NCBI GenBank assembly: GCA_964626885.1
Contig: CAZVJA010000122.1
Coordinates: forward strand, 1 to 15,125
Reading direction: 5' to 3'
Length of the DNA stretch: 15,125 bases
Source of the DNA: CAZVJA01 sp964626885
Lineage (GTDB): Bacteria > Planctomycetota > Planctomycetia > Planctomycetales > Planctomycetaceae
Under the pieces are notes generated by a model that saw nothing but the letters and a program-made list of their open reading frames with translations, ran no database searches and had not been told where the DNA came from. Shown one piece after another: positions 1-6,693 of this stretch. A program made the position numbers and the translations under genes. Position 1 is the stretch's first letter. Every line of letters starts with the position of its first letter.

Positions 1-644
1 CTCGGGTGCGAGGGGACAAGCGGAATGTCCTCGACAAACCGCTGCACCGCCACGCGATGTCCCCACGAATCATACGGCGCGAGATATCCCGCGCGGACTT
101 CCGGCGTCATTCGCTCCGGCTTCTCGACTGCCATGGAGAGCGCCGCTCGCGAGAAGAGATTGAAGCCGCGCACGCCGAGCGCTCCCAGCAGCGGAATGCG
201 GCAGGCAGCGATCCGCAGCGGGATGCGTTTCGAACGGAACGCGGCGGTGTTCATCAACACAAAACGGGAGAAACGCTCCGGGAGCCGCGCGGCCGTTCCC
301 ATGCCGATCGCGCCCCCCCAGTCGTGCGCGACGAGCGTGATGTTCCGCAGGTCGAGCGTCGTCACGAACGATTCCAAGTCAGCGATTCGCCGTGCGAGCG
401 TATACGGATAATCGGCCGACTTGTCGGACAAGCCGCACCCGACATGATCGACCGCCAGCACGCGATGCGTCTTCGAGAACTCTGTGACAAAATGCCGCCA
501 GGCGAAGCTCCAGGTGGGATTGCCATGCACAAATAGCAGCGTCTCGCCCGCTCCCTCGTCGAGATAATGCATCCGCGCGCCCGGCACCTCGTGAAAGTGC
601 GAGTCGAAAGGATATTCACGGCGCCAATCGGGATAAAGAGACAT
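1..644 (-). CDS. OleB-like / haloalkane dehalogenase-family alpha/beta hydrolase, 3' end outside window
   Basis: The first 214 codons are present and the stop lies beyond the left edge. The protein starts MSLYPDWRREYPFDSHF. Visible alpha/beta-hydrolase marks are HGNPTW at residues 40-45 and HDWGG at 107-111, with Asp108 as nucleophile. Asn42 and Trp109 are the halide-binding pair of haloalkane dehalogenases. The later stretch NTAAF...FNLFSRAAL...VRAGYLAPYDSW...RFVEDIPL resembles OleB, the beta-lactone decarboxylase of long-chain olefin synthesis, more than classical DhaA/LinB enzymes. That subfamily call is from remembered family pattern. If it is OleB, oleC and oleD would be expected just off the left edge. 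The start is the ATG at 644-642, 42 nt after bioF, so it may be the last gene visible of the trxB-peptidase-bioF run. No Shine-Dalgarno is seen because a heptamer repeat occupies that position. The His and acid of the triad are not in the window. Confidence 0.85.
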   Translation of the reverse strand, partial: MSLYPDWRREYPFDSHFHEVPGARMHYLDEGAGETLLFVHGNPTWSFAWRHFVTEFSKTHRVLAVDHVGCGLSDKSADYPYTLARRIADLESFVTTLDLRNITLVAHDWGGAIGMGTAARLPERFSRFVLMNTAAFRSKRIPLRIAACRIPLLGALGVRGFNLFSRAALSMAVEKPERMTPEVRAGYLAPYDSWGHRVAVQRFVEDIPLVPSHP

Positions 645-671
645 TGCGGATTGCGAATTGCGAATTGTGGA
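644..671. repeat. 4 x 7-bp tandem repeat (TTGCGRA-type)
   Basis: Four consecutive heptamers TTGCGGA, TTGCGAA, TTGCGAA and TTGTGGA fill the short gap between bioF and the OleB-like gene. The first base is the last base of that gene's start codon (CAT on this strand). Two more copies of the heptamer (TTGCGAA, TTGCAGA) occur at 14048-14061 inside another repeat cluster, so this is a dispersed motif rather than a single accident. Confidence 0.75.
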
Positions 672-686
672 TTTCCAACTCGGGAC

Positions 687-1859
687 TCAGGACTCGACAA
701 GTGCGTCGGCCAATCGGTTGATCTCTTCCTCGCGATGGGCCGCTGAGAGGGAAATTCGTAAACGCGATGTTCCCTCGGGCACCGAAGGGGGACGAATGGC
801 CGGCACGAGCAGCCCCTGTTGCTCCAGCTTCATGGAGATTTCAACCGCGGCGTCGGGTGAGCCGAGAATCAGGGGAATGACTGGCCCGATTCCTCCAGGG
901 CACACCGGCAAGCCACGCTCGACAAGCCGTTTGCGGAGCCGGTCGGCCATGTTTCGGAGATGGGCGCGGCGTTCCGGTTCCTGCTCGATGATGTCGATCG
1001 CCGCACACGCCGCGGCACAGGATGCCGGCGGCAACGCCGTCGAGAACATCTGTGTACGGGCACGATTCCACAGCCAATCGATGAGCGGCTGCGGACCGGC
1101 CACGAAGCCCCCCAGCGAGCCGACCGCCTTGCTCAACGTGCCGACGCGGACAGCGACGCGATCTTCAACGCCGAGTTCTTCCGCCAATCCGCGACCGTGC
1201 GCGCCGAAAACTCCCGTCGCGTGCGCTTCGTCAATGATCAAACTTGCATCGAACCGATCCGCGAGATCGCACAACTCCCGCAACGGCGCCGCGACACCAT
1301 CCATGCTGAACAGACTATCGGTGACAATGAACCTTCTGCGAAACGACCCCGCTGCGCGCAACTGATCTTCCAGCTGCTCAAGACGATCGTGCCCATAAAT
1401 GTAAATCGTCGCGCCGCTCAGCCGGCAGCCGTCAATCAGGCTGGCGTGGTTCAATCGGTCGGAAAAAATCGCGTCTTCCTTGTCGGCCAAAGCCGAGACC
1501 GTCCCCAGATTCGCGGCATACCCGGTGGGGAACAACGCGACCGCCGGTTCCCCCTCGAATGCGGCGAGACGTTCCTCCAGACGGGCGTGCCAGTCGGTTC
1601 GACCCGTGACGAGCGCGCTCGACCCGGCCCCTGCTCCGGCATCCGCAAGTGCTGCTTGCGCGGCGGCGATCACGCGGGGATCGTGAGCGAGATCGAGATA
1701 ATCGTTGGCGGCGAAGTTCTTTAGTCGCCGGCCGTCGATGACACATTCGCCACCGCCGGCACCGATGACGCGCCGCTTTCGTCGGACGATTCCACGCTCG
1801 TCGAGCAGTTCCAGTTCGCGTTCGATCCAGCCCCAGCGATCCACGGCGAGAACCCTCAT
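687..1859 (-). CDS. bioF: 8-amino-7-oxononanoate synthase (biotin synthesis)
   Basis: A PLP-dependent alpha-oxoamine synthase of 390 residues that condenses pimeloyl-ACP/CoA with L-alanine to give KAPA, the first committed step in building the biotin rings. Seen in sequence: NFAANDYLDL near residue 48, SALVTGRTDWHARLE at 81-95, LNHASLIDG at 136-144, DEAHATGVFG at 210-219 (Asp210 and His213 contact PLP) and GTLSKAVGSLGG at 240-251 with Lys244 as the Schiff-base lysine. AIRPPSVPEGTSRLRISLSA near the C terminus is the tail typical of BioF, which favours it over Kbl, HemA or serine palmitoyltransferase. Its ATG overlaps the stop of the upstream peptidase (ATGA at 1859-1856), which implies translational coupling. 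No other bio gene is in the window. Confidence 0.92.
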   Translation of the reverse strand: MRVLAVDRWGWIERELELLDERGIVRRKRRVIGAGGGECVIDGRRLKNFAANDYLDLAHDPRVIAAAQAALADAGAGAGSSALVTGRTDWHARLEERLAAFEGEPAVALFPTGYAANLGTVSALADKEDAIFSDRLNHASLIDGCRLSGATIYIYGHDRLEQLEDQLRAAGSFRRRFIVTDSLFSMDGVAAPLRELCDLADRFDASLIIDEAHATGVFGAHGRGLAEELGVEDRVAVRVGTLSKAVGSLGGFVAGPQPLIDWLWNRARTQMFSTALPPASCAAACAAIDIIEQEPERRAHLRNMADRLRKRLVERGLPVCPGGIGPVIPLILGSPDAAVEISMKLEQQGLLVPAIRPPSVPEGTSRLRISLSAAHREEEINRLADALVES

Positions 1860-2992
1860 GTGAGCGAGATCACATGGTTGCTCAACTTTTCCGCTCCCCC
1901 CTCCTGGATGAGGTAGTTGTTTTCGATGCGCATCCCGCCGATCCCCTCGATGTACATGCCAGGCTCGATCGTCACGACGTCGCCGGCGAGCAACTTCTCG
2001 TCACTTTCGGGAACGAGTATCGGGTACTCGGGATGCGCGAGGCCGATGCCGTGCCCCGCGTGATGCGGCAGCTTGCCCCGCCCGGCCGCTTCCATCGGTT
2101 TCGAGACGGCGGCGTATACATCGCCGGCCCGCGCGCCGGCTTTCAGGGCCGCCGCGCCGCTCTGGAGCGCCGCCTCGCAGATGCGGAACATCTCCTGCTG
2201 CTCGGCGCTCGGTGTTCCCACCGCCAGCGTGTTCGTGAAGTCGCTGCGATAGCCGTTGATGACGACCGAATAATCAAGGATGAACAGATCGCCGTCGCGG
2301 AGCTTGTAATCGGTCGGCAATCCGCCAACTTTCGGCAGCGCGGCATTCGCGGCCCGAAAGTCTCCGTAGACGAGCACCGCGCAACCAGCCGCATCGGTCA
2401 CCGCCGACTGAACCTCGCGGTAAACGTCCAGCTCTCGAACACCCGGCTTGACGACTTCCCGCCCGCGGCGATGGCCGGCATCGGTCGCGCGCATGCAATG
2501 CCGCAGCAGCGCGATCTCATCGGGCTCCTTCTGCCGGCGGAGTTGCCGCAAGATGGAACCGAGATCGACGTTCGTTGCAAGATTCGGGGAGCCGGCCGCG
2601 CTCCAAGCTCCGACCGGCAGCCATTCAGATTCCACCGCGCCGGTGCGCCCCGCCAGCTTTTTCGCCGCCGACGCAACGGCCGCAAACAGGATGTGATCAC
2701 GATTCTCGGTCGAATGCTTGTGGTCGTACCATTTTTCGATCGACTCGTGATCGACGAAGTACGGCGCGGCTGATGATTTCTGCGTGAAGTTGTCAGCGAA
2801 GAGGGTCGCCCCACCGTCACGTTCCAGCAACAGCAGCCCTCGCTCTCCGCCGGAGAAGCTCAACGGCTGCACCCAGAAGTTGCAGAGATAGTTGACGTGC
2901 CGAGGATCGGCAATCAACAGCCATTCGAGCGATGCGGGAACAGCTTCCCACAACCGGCGGCGGCGCGACAGACACCCTTCTTTGGTCAGCAT
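1856..2992 (-). CDS. Xaa-Pro aminopeptidase/dipeptidase, M24B metallopeptidase
   Basis: A 378-residue creatinase-fold peptidase predicted to remove N-terminal residues before proline in the cytoplasm. An N-terminal creatinase-like domain (about 1-150) is followed by the pita-bread catalytic domain. The five metal ligands can be placed: Asp240 (FILDYS), Asp251 (SDFTNT), His314 (HHAGHGIGL), Glu343 (TIEPGMY) and Glu357 (RIENN). A complete dinuclear site therefore seems intact. No signal peptide is apparent. The ATG at 2992-2990 lies 3 nt after the trxB stop, and the 3' end overlaps bioF by 4 nt, so this is the middle gene of a tightly packed operon. PepP versus PepQ cannot be settled by eye, so no symbol is given. 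Confidence 0.92.
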   Translation of the reverse strand: MLTKEGCLSRRRRLWEAVPASLEWLLIADPRHVNYLCNFWVQPLSFSGGERGLLLLERDGGATLFADNFTQKSSAAPYFVDHESIEKWYDHKHSTENRDHILFAAVASAAKKLAGRTGAVESEWLPVGAWSAAGSPNLATNVDLGSILRQLRRQKEPDEIALLRHCMRATDAGHRRGREVVKPGVRELDVYREVQSAVTDAAGCAVLVYGDFRAANAALPKVGGLPTDYKLRDGDLFILDYSVVINGYRSDFTNTLAVGTPSAEQQEMFRICEAALQSGAAALKAGARAGDVYAAVSKPMEAAGRGKLPHHAGHGIGLAHPEYPILVPESDEKLLAGDVVTIEPGMYIEGIGGMRIENNYLIQEGGAEKLSNHVISLT

Positions 2993-2995
2993 CGT

Positions 2996-4048
2996 TCAGT
3001 CAAAACCTTTCGCGGCCAGCCAGCGCTCGGCATCGAGAGCCGCCATGCAACCCGAACCGGCCGCCGTGATCGCCTGACGGTAATAGTCGTCCGCCACATC
3101 CCCGGCGGCGAAGACCCCTTCCACACTGGTGTAAGTCCGGGCGGGAGTGGTCCAGCGAATATACTTCTTGTCAGTCAGTTCCAATTGGCCGGCGAGGAAA
3201 TCGGTGTTCGGCGTGTGGCCGATCGCCGCGAAGTATCCGGTCGCCGGCAATTCCTCCACGCGGCTTTTGTCATCGGTGCCGCGAATCCGCACTCCGGTGA
3301 CCCCTTCCTTGTCACCACCGAGCACTTCCTCGACAGTCGAATTCCATTTGACTTCGATCTTCGGGTTCTTGAGTGCCCGTTCCGCCATGATCTTGCTGGC
3401 GCGGAATTCATGGCGGCGATGGACAATGGTGACTTTCGAACCGAACTTTGTCAGATAGCCCGCTTCTTCCATCGCACTATCGCCCCCGCCGACCACAACC
3501 AGCGGCTTGTTGCGGAATCTTGGCAGCGCTCCGTCACAGACTGCACAGGCGGAGACGCCGTTGTTCTTGAATCGATCCTCCGAGGGGAGTCCGAGATAGT
3601 TCGCGCGGGCACCGGTTGCAACGATGATCGCCAGCGCCTCGATCTGCTGACCCCCGAGGGTCTTCATCCGGAAGGGATGCCGCTTCAGATCGACCGACAC
3701 CACGTCGTCGGTGATGATGCGGGTTCCAAAATTAATTGCCTGCTGCCGCATCAGTTCCATCAGCTCTGGGCCGCTGACACCATGTCCGGCATGCGGCGCC
3801 ATATACTGACGCCGTTCCTGATCGATCGCCGCTTCGAGGTAGCCGCCGAGGTCAGCGACCGGAAACCCAGGGTAATTCTCAACTTCGGTCGTCAGCGCGA
3901 GCTGCCCGAGGGGGAGCGTTCCCTTCTGGCGGTTTTCCTCAGTGATCGCTCCTTCAATAACCAGCGGTTTCAGGTTCGCCCGCGATGTATAAATGGCGGA
4001 CGCCCAACCAGCCGGCCCCGACCCAATAATCACAACATGCTCAGCCAC
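2996..4048 (-). CDS. trxB: Thioredoxin-disulfide reductase
   Basis: An FAD- and NADPH-dependent reductase of thioredoxin, 350 residues. Seen: GSGPAG at 9-14 (FAD), the redox-active pair Cys168-Ala-Val-Cys171-Asp, VVGGGDSA near 185-192 (NADPH domain), VTIVHRR, and FAAGDVADDYYRQAITAAGSG at the C terminus. The protein is about 30 residues longer than the roughly 320-residue bacterial standard. The excess sits in two insertions in the FAD domain, at about residues 36-48 and 71-93. The start is taken as GTG at 4048-4046. An ATG a few bases upstream is out of frame, and AGAGGA stands about 8 nt before the GTG. It is the first gene of the trxB-peptidase-bioF run. The low-molecular-weight TrxR assignment is secure; the substrate thioredoxin is not in the window. 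Confidence 0.94.
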   Translation of the reverse strand: MAEHVVIIGSGPAGWASAIYTSRANLKPLVIEGAITEENRQKGTLPLGQLALTTEVENYPGFPVADLGGYLEAAIDQERRQYMAPHAGHGVSGPELMELMRQQAINFGTRIITDDVVSVDLKRHPFRMKTLGGQQIEALAIIVATGARANYLGLPSEDRFKNNGVSACAVCDGALPRFRNKPLVVVGGGDSAMEEAGYLTKFGSKVTIVHRRHEFRASKIMAERALKNPKIEVKWNSTVEEVLGGDKEGVTGVRIRGTDDKSRVEELPATGYFAAIGHTPNTDFLAGQLELTDKKYIRWTTPARTYTSVEGVFAAGDVADDYYRQAITAAGSGCMAALDAERWLAAKGFD

Positions 4049-4330
4049 AGTTCCATCCTCTTCTCGCAGGTTCCAACAGTTCGTCTCGAACGATACTCGA
4101 CCCGGGCACCGTCGGCAACTGACGTGGCCGGAGAGGCCGGCCCCGCCAGAGGTTACCTCGAACCGAAGGAAAGGACTGTTTGAATTTCTGATTCGCAGGT
4201 TGAGAGGATGATTCGACGCGACCCCGGGATTCTATTCCTGGAGTAGAAAAGCAAGGGACCAATTCAAAACGGTGGAAGCGGCGGGGTGGAGCAGTCCGGG
4301 AAGCGATATTTGAGAAAAAGCTCGAGAGGA

Positions 4331-4375
4331 AAAGAAAGAAGGCGTTCCGAAAGATACATCCCTCGGAACGCCTTC
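4331..4375 (-). terminator. Rho-independent terminator (minus strand)
   Basis: A perfect 13-bp inverted repeat, GAAGGCGTTCCGA at 4338-4350 and its complement at 4363-4375, has a 12-nt loop. Read on the minus strand it is followed by TTTCTTTTCC. The plus-strand flank is not T-rich, so it terminates minus-strand transcripts. No protein gene lies upstream on that strand within this gap, because panB points the other way. It is therefore assigned to the short transcript proposed at 4331-4424. Confidence 0.8.
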
Positions 4376-4424
4376 GTGTTCGCCTAGGAAGCAAGTGCGG
4401 GCCAACGCTTGCCACCCTGGCGGC
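4331..4424 (-). ncRNA. Candidate small RNA, about 90-95 nt, sigma-54 promoter to terminator
   Basis: This is inferred from the signals on either side: a sigma-54 match ending 11 nt before a predicted G start at 4424, and an intrinsic terminator ending near 4331. Two further foldable parts lie within it on the minus strand: a 5' hairpin GCCGC/GTGGC (with a G-U pair) closing on CAGG, and GCAAG/CTTGC around a GC-rich centre. No start codon with a ribosome site gives a convincing peptide. A long open frame crossing it (4041-4451) begins at a TTG inside the promoter match and looks like random coding, so a non-coding product is favoured. I do not recognise an Rfam family. A trxB leader or attenuator is a weaker alternative, since trxB begins some 280 nt further on. 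Confidence 0.45.
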
Positions 4425-4434
4425 TTTCTTAAGA

Positions 4435-4450
4435 TGCACGCTTCGTGCCA
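4435..4450 (-). promoter_or_regulatory. Sigma-54 (RpoN) -24/-12 promoter match
   Basis: On the minus strand the sequence is TGGCACGAAGCGTGCA. Against the consensus TGGCACRNNNNTTGCW it differs only at the first T of TTGC. The invariant GG (4449-4448) and GC (4437-4436) are exactly 10 nt apart. The expected start is a G at 4424. The match is specific, but a 16-bp motif can occur by chance in a GC-rich genome. The downstream terminator and upstream palindrome raise its likelihood. Confidence 0.55.
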
Positions 4451-4521
4451 AACGAGTGATTACACTGACAAAAAATCATAAGTTATTTCTATTTAAACAC
4501 TTATAAATAAAACCATTCGCG

Positions 4522-4537
4522 TGGCAGATTTCTGCCA
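4522..4537. promoter_or_regulatory. 7-2-7 palindrome, possible activator (UAS) site
   Basis: TGGCAGA-TT-TCTGCCA is a perfect inverted repeat. Its centre lies about 105 bp upstream of the predicted start at 4424, which is the usual distance for an enhancer bound by a sigma-54 activator. The DNA between them (about 4465-4515) is strikingly AT-rich and could bend easily. A second, smaller palindrome TGCAT-CATT-ATGCA lies at 4549-4562. It could equally serve panB on the other strand. Confidence 0.4.
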
Positions 4538-4831
4538 ATTTCCCAGACTGCATCATTATGCAACATTCGTATTATTTTGCTGCAGCGCATTTTGCTCTAT
4601 CGATGCCCTCAGATTCGTTATCGAACTAAATTTCCCAGCAAGAGACCGGCCCACAATCCCCAATTTGACCCACTAGCTCGATCGCTTGCGGAGCAGTTGG
4701 TCGGTCGCCATCCTCGCAGACACGCGCTTGTCAATCCCCTGCTGACCGCCGATACTGGCACTTTCCAAGCATGCTATCCCGCTCGGAAATCGTCTCCCCC
4801 AACTCTGCCTTGCGTGGTTTCGACTGTATTT

Positions 4832-5668
4832 ATGAAGAAAAAGCCCGACGCGCTCCGTACCGCTAACGAAAACTCGTCCGCACCGATCACCGTCCCTCGG
4901 TTCGTCGCCGCCAAGCGACAGGGACGGAAGCTGTCCATGCTGACCGCCTACGATTATCTGTGGGCCGGCATCTTCGACGAAGCGGGAGTAGACGGGATTC
5001 TCGTCGGCGACACGCTGGGCATGGTCGTTCAAGGGAGGGGAACGACGCTGCCGGTAACGTTGGAGCAGATGATTTATCACGGTGAGATGGTGGCTCGAGC
5101 GGTGAAACGGGCGCTGGTCATCGTCGATATGCCGTTCCTCTCTTACCAGGTGAGTCCACAGCAAGCGGTGGAGAATGGCGGCCGCATCCTCAAGGAGACC
5201 GGCGCGTCAGCGGTCAAGCTGGAAGGGGGAGTCAATCAGTCGAAAACGATCCAGGCCCTGGCGGCGGCCGACATTCCGGTCATGGCACACGTCGGCATGA
5301 AGCCACAGTCGGTGCGAGCGCTCGGAGGCATGGGAAAGATTCAACGGGATGAACAGCGACTCCTCGATGACGCGAAAGCGGCCCAGGACGCGGGAGCGTT
5401 CGCCGTGGTTCTGGAACTCATTCCCAAGCAATTGGCCAAGGCCATCACCGCGGAACTCGAAATTCCCACGATCGGCATCGGGGCTGGTCCCGAATGCGAC
5501 GGCCAGGTGCTCGTCAGTTGCGACATGCTCGGGCTGACTCCCGGTTTTCAGCCACGCTTCTTGAAACACTATGCCGAATTGCGTCAGGCGGCGATCGAAG
5601 CGGCACGACGTTATTCCGACGAAGTCCATGACGGCCAGTTTCCGGACGACGCCCACAGCCACGAGTGA
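4832..5668 (+). CDS. panB: 3-methyl-2-oxobutanoate hydroxymethyltransferase (pantothenate synthesis)
   Basis: A 278-residue TIM-barrel enzyme that transfers a hydroxymethyl group from 5,10-methylene-THF to alpha-ketoisovalerate, giving ketopantoate, the first committed step to pantothenate and CoA. Key residues visible: Asp60 (LVGDTLG) and Asp99 (VDMPF) for Mg2+, Lys129 and Glu131 (VKLEGG) for substrate, and the likely catalytic Glu195 (VLELIP). GIGAGPECDGQVLV at 215-228 is another family signature. The frame stays open upstream to 4577, but those 85 codons show no PanB similarity. The ATG at 4832 gives the normal family length plus a short basic lead (MKKKPDALR). There is no clear Shine-Dalgarno. 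It is the only clear full-length plus-strand gene in the window, and panC/panD are not nearby. The leader to the upstream divergent gene is long. Confidence 0.93.
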   Translation: MKKKPDALRTANENSSAPITVPRFVAAKRQGRKLSMLTAYDYLWAGIFDEAGVDGILVGDTLGMVVQGRGTTLPVTLEQMIYHGEMVARAVKRALVIVDMPFLSYQVSPQQAVENGGRILKETGASAVKLEGGVNQSKTIQALAAADIPVMAHVGMKPQSVRALGGMGKIQRDEQRLLDDAKAAQDAGAFAVVLELIPKQLAKAITAELEIPTIGIGAGPECDGQVLVSCDMLGLTPGFQPRFLKHYAELRQAAIEAARRYSDEVHDGQFPDDAHSHE

Positions 5669-5787
5669 GGCCGGCGTCAGGCTTCAGATGGTCGGGCATC
5701 GGGAAGAGTCCCGGGGACCAAAGTCAACGGTGACGAGGTCTGGAGGAGGTGCCGCTTGCGGCTTAGCCGTCTTTTCCGGCCGAGGTT

Positions 5788-6507
5788 TCAGCGGCCAAGC
5801 ACGTTTTCGAGTCCTAGCCGCAGGATCACCCACAGCGCCGTGGCCGCTTCACGCCAGTTGATTTTCGAGGTCCCATAGCGGCGATCTTCAAACACGATGG
5901 GAACTTCGGCGAACCGGCAGCTGACGCGCTTGAGGCGATACAGAATCTCTTCCTGAAATGCATAGCCCCGGGCGCGGACTTTGTTGAATTCGACCTCGCG
6001 CAGCTTCGCGATACGGTAACAACGAAAGGCCCCGCTGTTGTCGCGTGTTTTGAGGCTAAGCAGAATCCGCGCGTACCAGTTGATGCCGCCGCTCATGAAA
6101 TGCCGCAGTGGTCCCCACCCCTGCACTCCCCCGCCGGCAACATAGCGTGAACCGATCACCACGTCGGCGGCCTGCATCGCGTCGACCAGCGCGGGAAGAT
6201 AGCGCGGATGGTGGCTGAAGTCGGCGTCCATGTTGAGGACGTAATCGTATCCTTGCTCGATGGCCTGTTGAAACCCGGCGATTGTCGCGGTCCCCAATCC
6301 CAGTTTTCCGGCGCGATGCAGCACGCGGATTCGCGAGTCGCCTGCCGCCAGTTCATCTGCCAACTGACCGGTGCCGTCGGGAGAGTTGTCGTCGATCACC
6401 AAGACATCGGCTGCGGCAACGGTGCGATGAATCTCGGCGATCAACTCCGGAAGATTTTCGCGCTCGTTGTACGTGCACAACGTGATGAGCAGTCGAGGGA
6501 GCGTCAT
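5788..6507 (-). CDS. Polyprenol-phosphate mannose synthase-like GT2 glycosyltransferase
   Basis: A 239-residue family-2 glycosyltransferase of the DPM1 type, expected to move a sugar from a nucleotide donor (GDP-mannose in the family standard) to polyprenyl phosphate at the cytoplasmic face of the membrane. Visible: TYNERENLP at 12-20, VIDDNSPDGTG at 37-47, the metal-binding DAD at 94-96 within LNMDADFSHHP, GSRYVAGGGVQGWG, and SGAFRCYR in the acceptor region. C-terminal FEDRRYGTSKI is a DPM1 signature. Length matches single-domain bacterial versions, and the transmembrane C-terminal extension seen in some relatives is absent. The start is an ATG at 6507-6505. The leader carries a small hairpin (6551-6569). 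The donor sugar cannot be fixed from sequence, so no symbol is given. It is not in an obvious operon with either neighbour. Confidence 0.88.
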   Translation of the reverse strand: MTLPRLLITLCTYNERENLPELIAEIHRTVAAADVLVIDDNSPDGTGQLADELAAGDSRIRVLHRAGKLGLGTATIAGFQQAIEQGYDYVLNMDADFSHHPRYLPALVDAMQAADVVIGSRYVAGGGVQGWGPLRHFMSGGINWYARILLSLKTRDNSGAFRCYRIAKLREVEFNKVRARGYAFQEEILYRLKRVSCRFAEVPIVFEDRRYGTSKINWREAATALWVILRLGLENVLGR

Positions 6508-6550
6508 ACGATACCGTAAACGGATTTTACAGAGCTCGACCTGAAACAGC

Positions 6551-6569
6551 CGACGGACGATGTCCGTTG
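6551..6569. other. Leader hairpin upstream of the GT2 gene
   Basis: ACGGAC-GAT-GTCCGT at 6553-6567 is a perfect 6-bp stem, extended by one G-U and one C-G pair to 6551-6569. No T-run follows on either strand, so it is not a terminator. It may be an operator or an RNA stem in the GT2 leader. Role unknown. Confidence 0.35.
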
Positions 6570-6693
6570 CGAGTGATAGGAGTTTCGCGCGGCGACTGCA
6601 AGCTCAGTGGTAATAGAGCGTTCTCCCGCCCGAATTCAAACGGCCGAGCCAGTCCCCCAGAGACGTCTCATTCGACGCACCGCTTCGCGATCA

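Noticed and set aside
2897..4183. 428-codon plus-strand open frame opposite trxB
   Set aside because: Mirror of a GC-rich gene; the minus strand carries full TrxB motifs, while the plus frame has none and no ribosome site.
4041..4451. 136-codon minus-strand open frame upstream of trxB
   Set aside because: Starts at a TTG inside the sigma-54 motif, is Arg/Ser/Pro-rich without domains, and overlaps the terminator and the trxB start.
4756..4771. Second sigma-54-like motif TGGCACTTTCCAAGCA upstream of panB (plus strand)
   Set aside because: GG and GC are correctly spaced, but the TT before GC is AA and the R is T; too weak without other support.
4577..4831. In-frame extension of panB by 85 codons to a non-ATG start
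   Set aside because: No PanB-like sequence, and the ATG at 4832 gives normal family length.
5745..5780. GCCGC-TT-GCGGC followed by TCTTTT as a terminator of panB
   Set aside because: The stem closes on a 2-nt loop, which is too tight, and the T-run is short and displaced.
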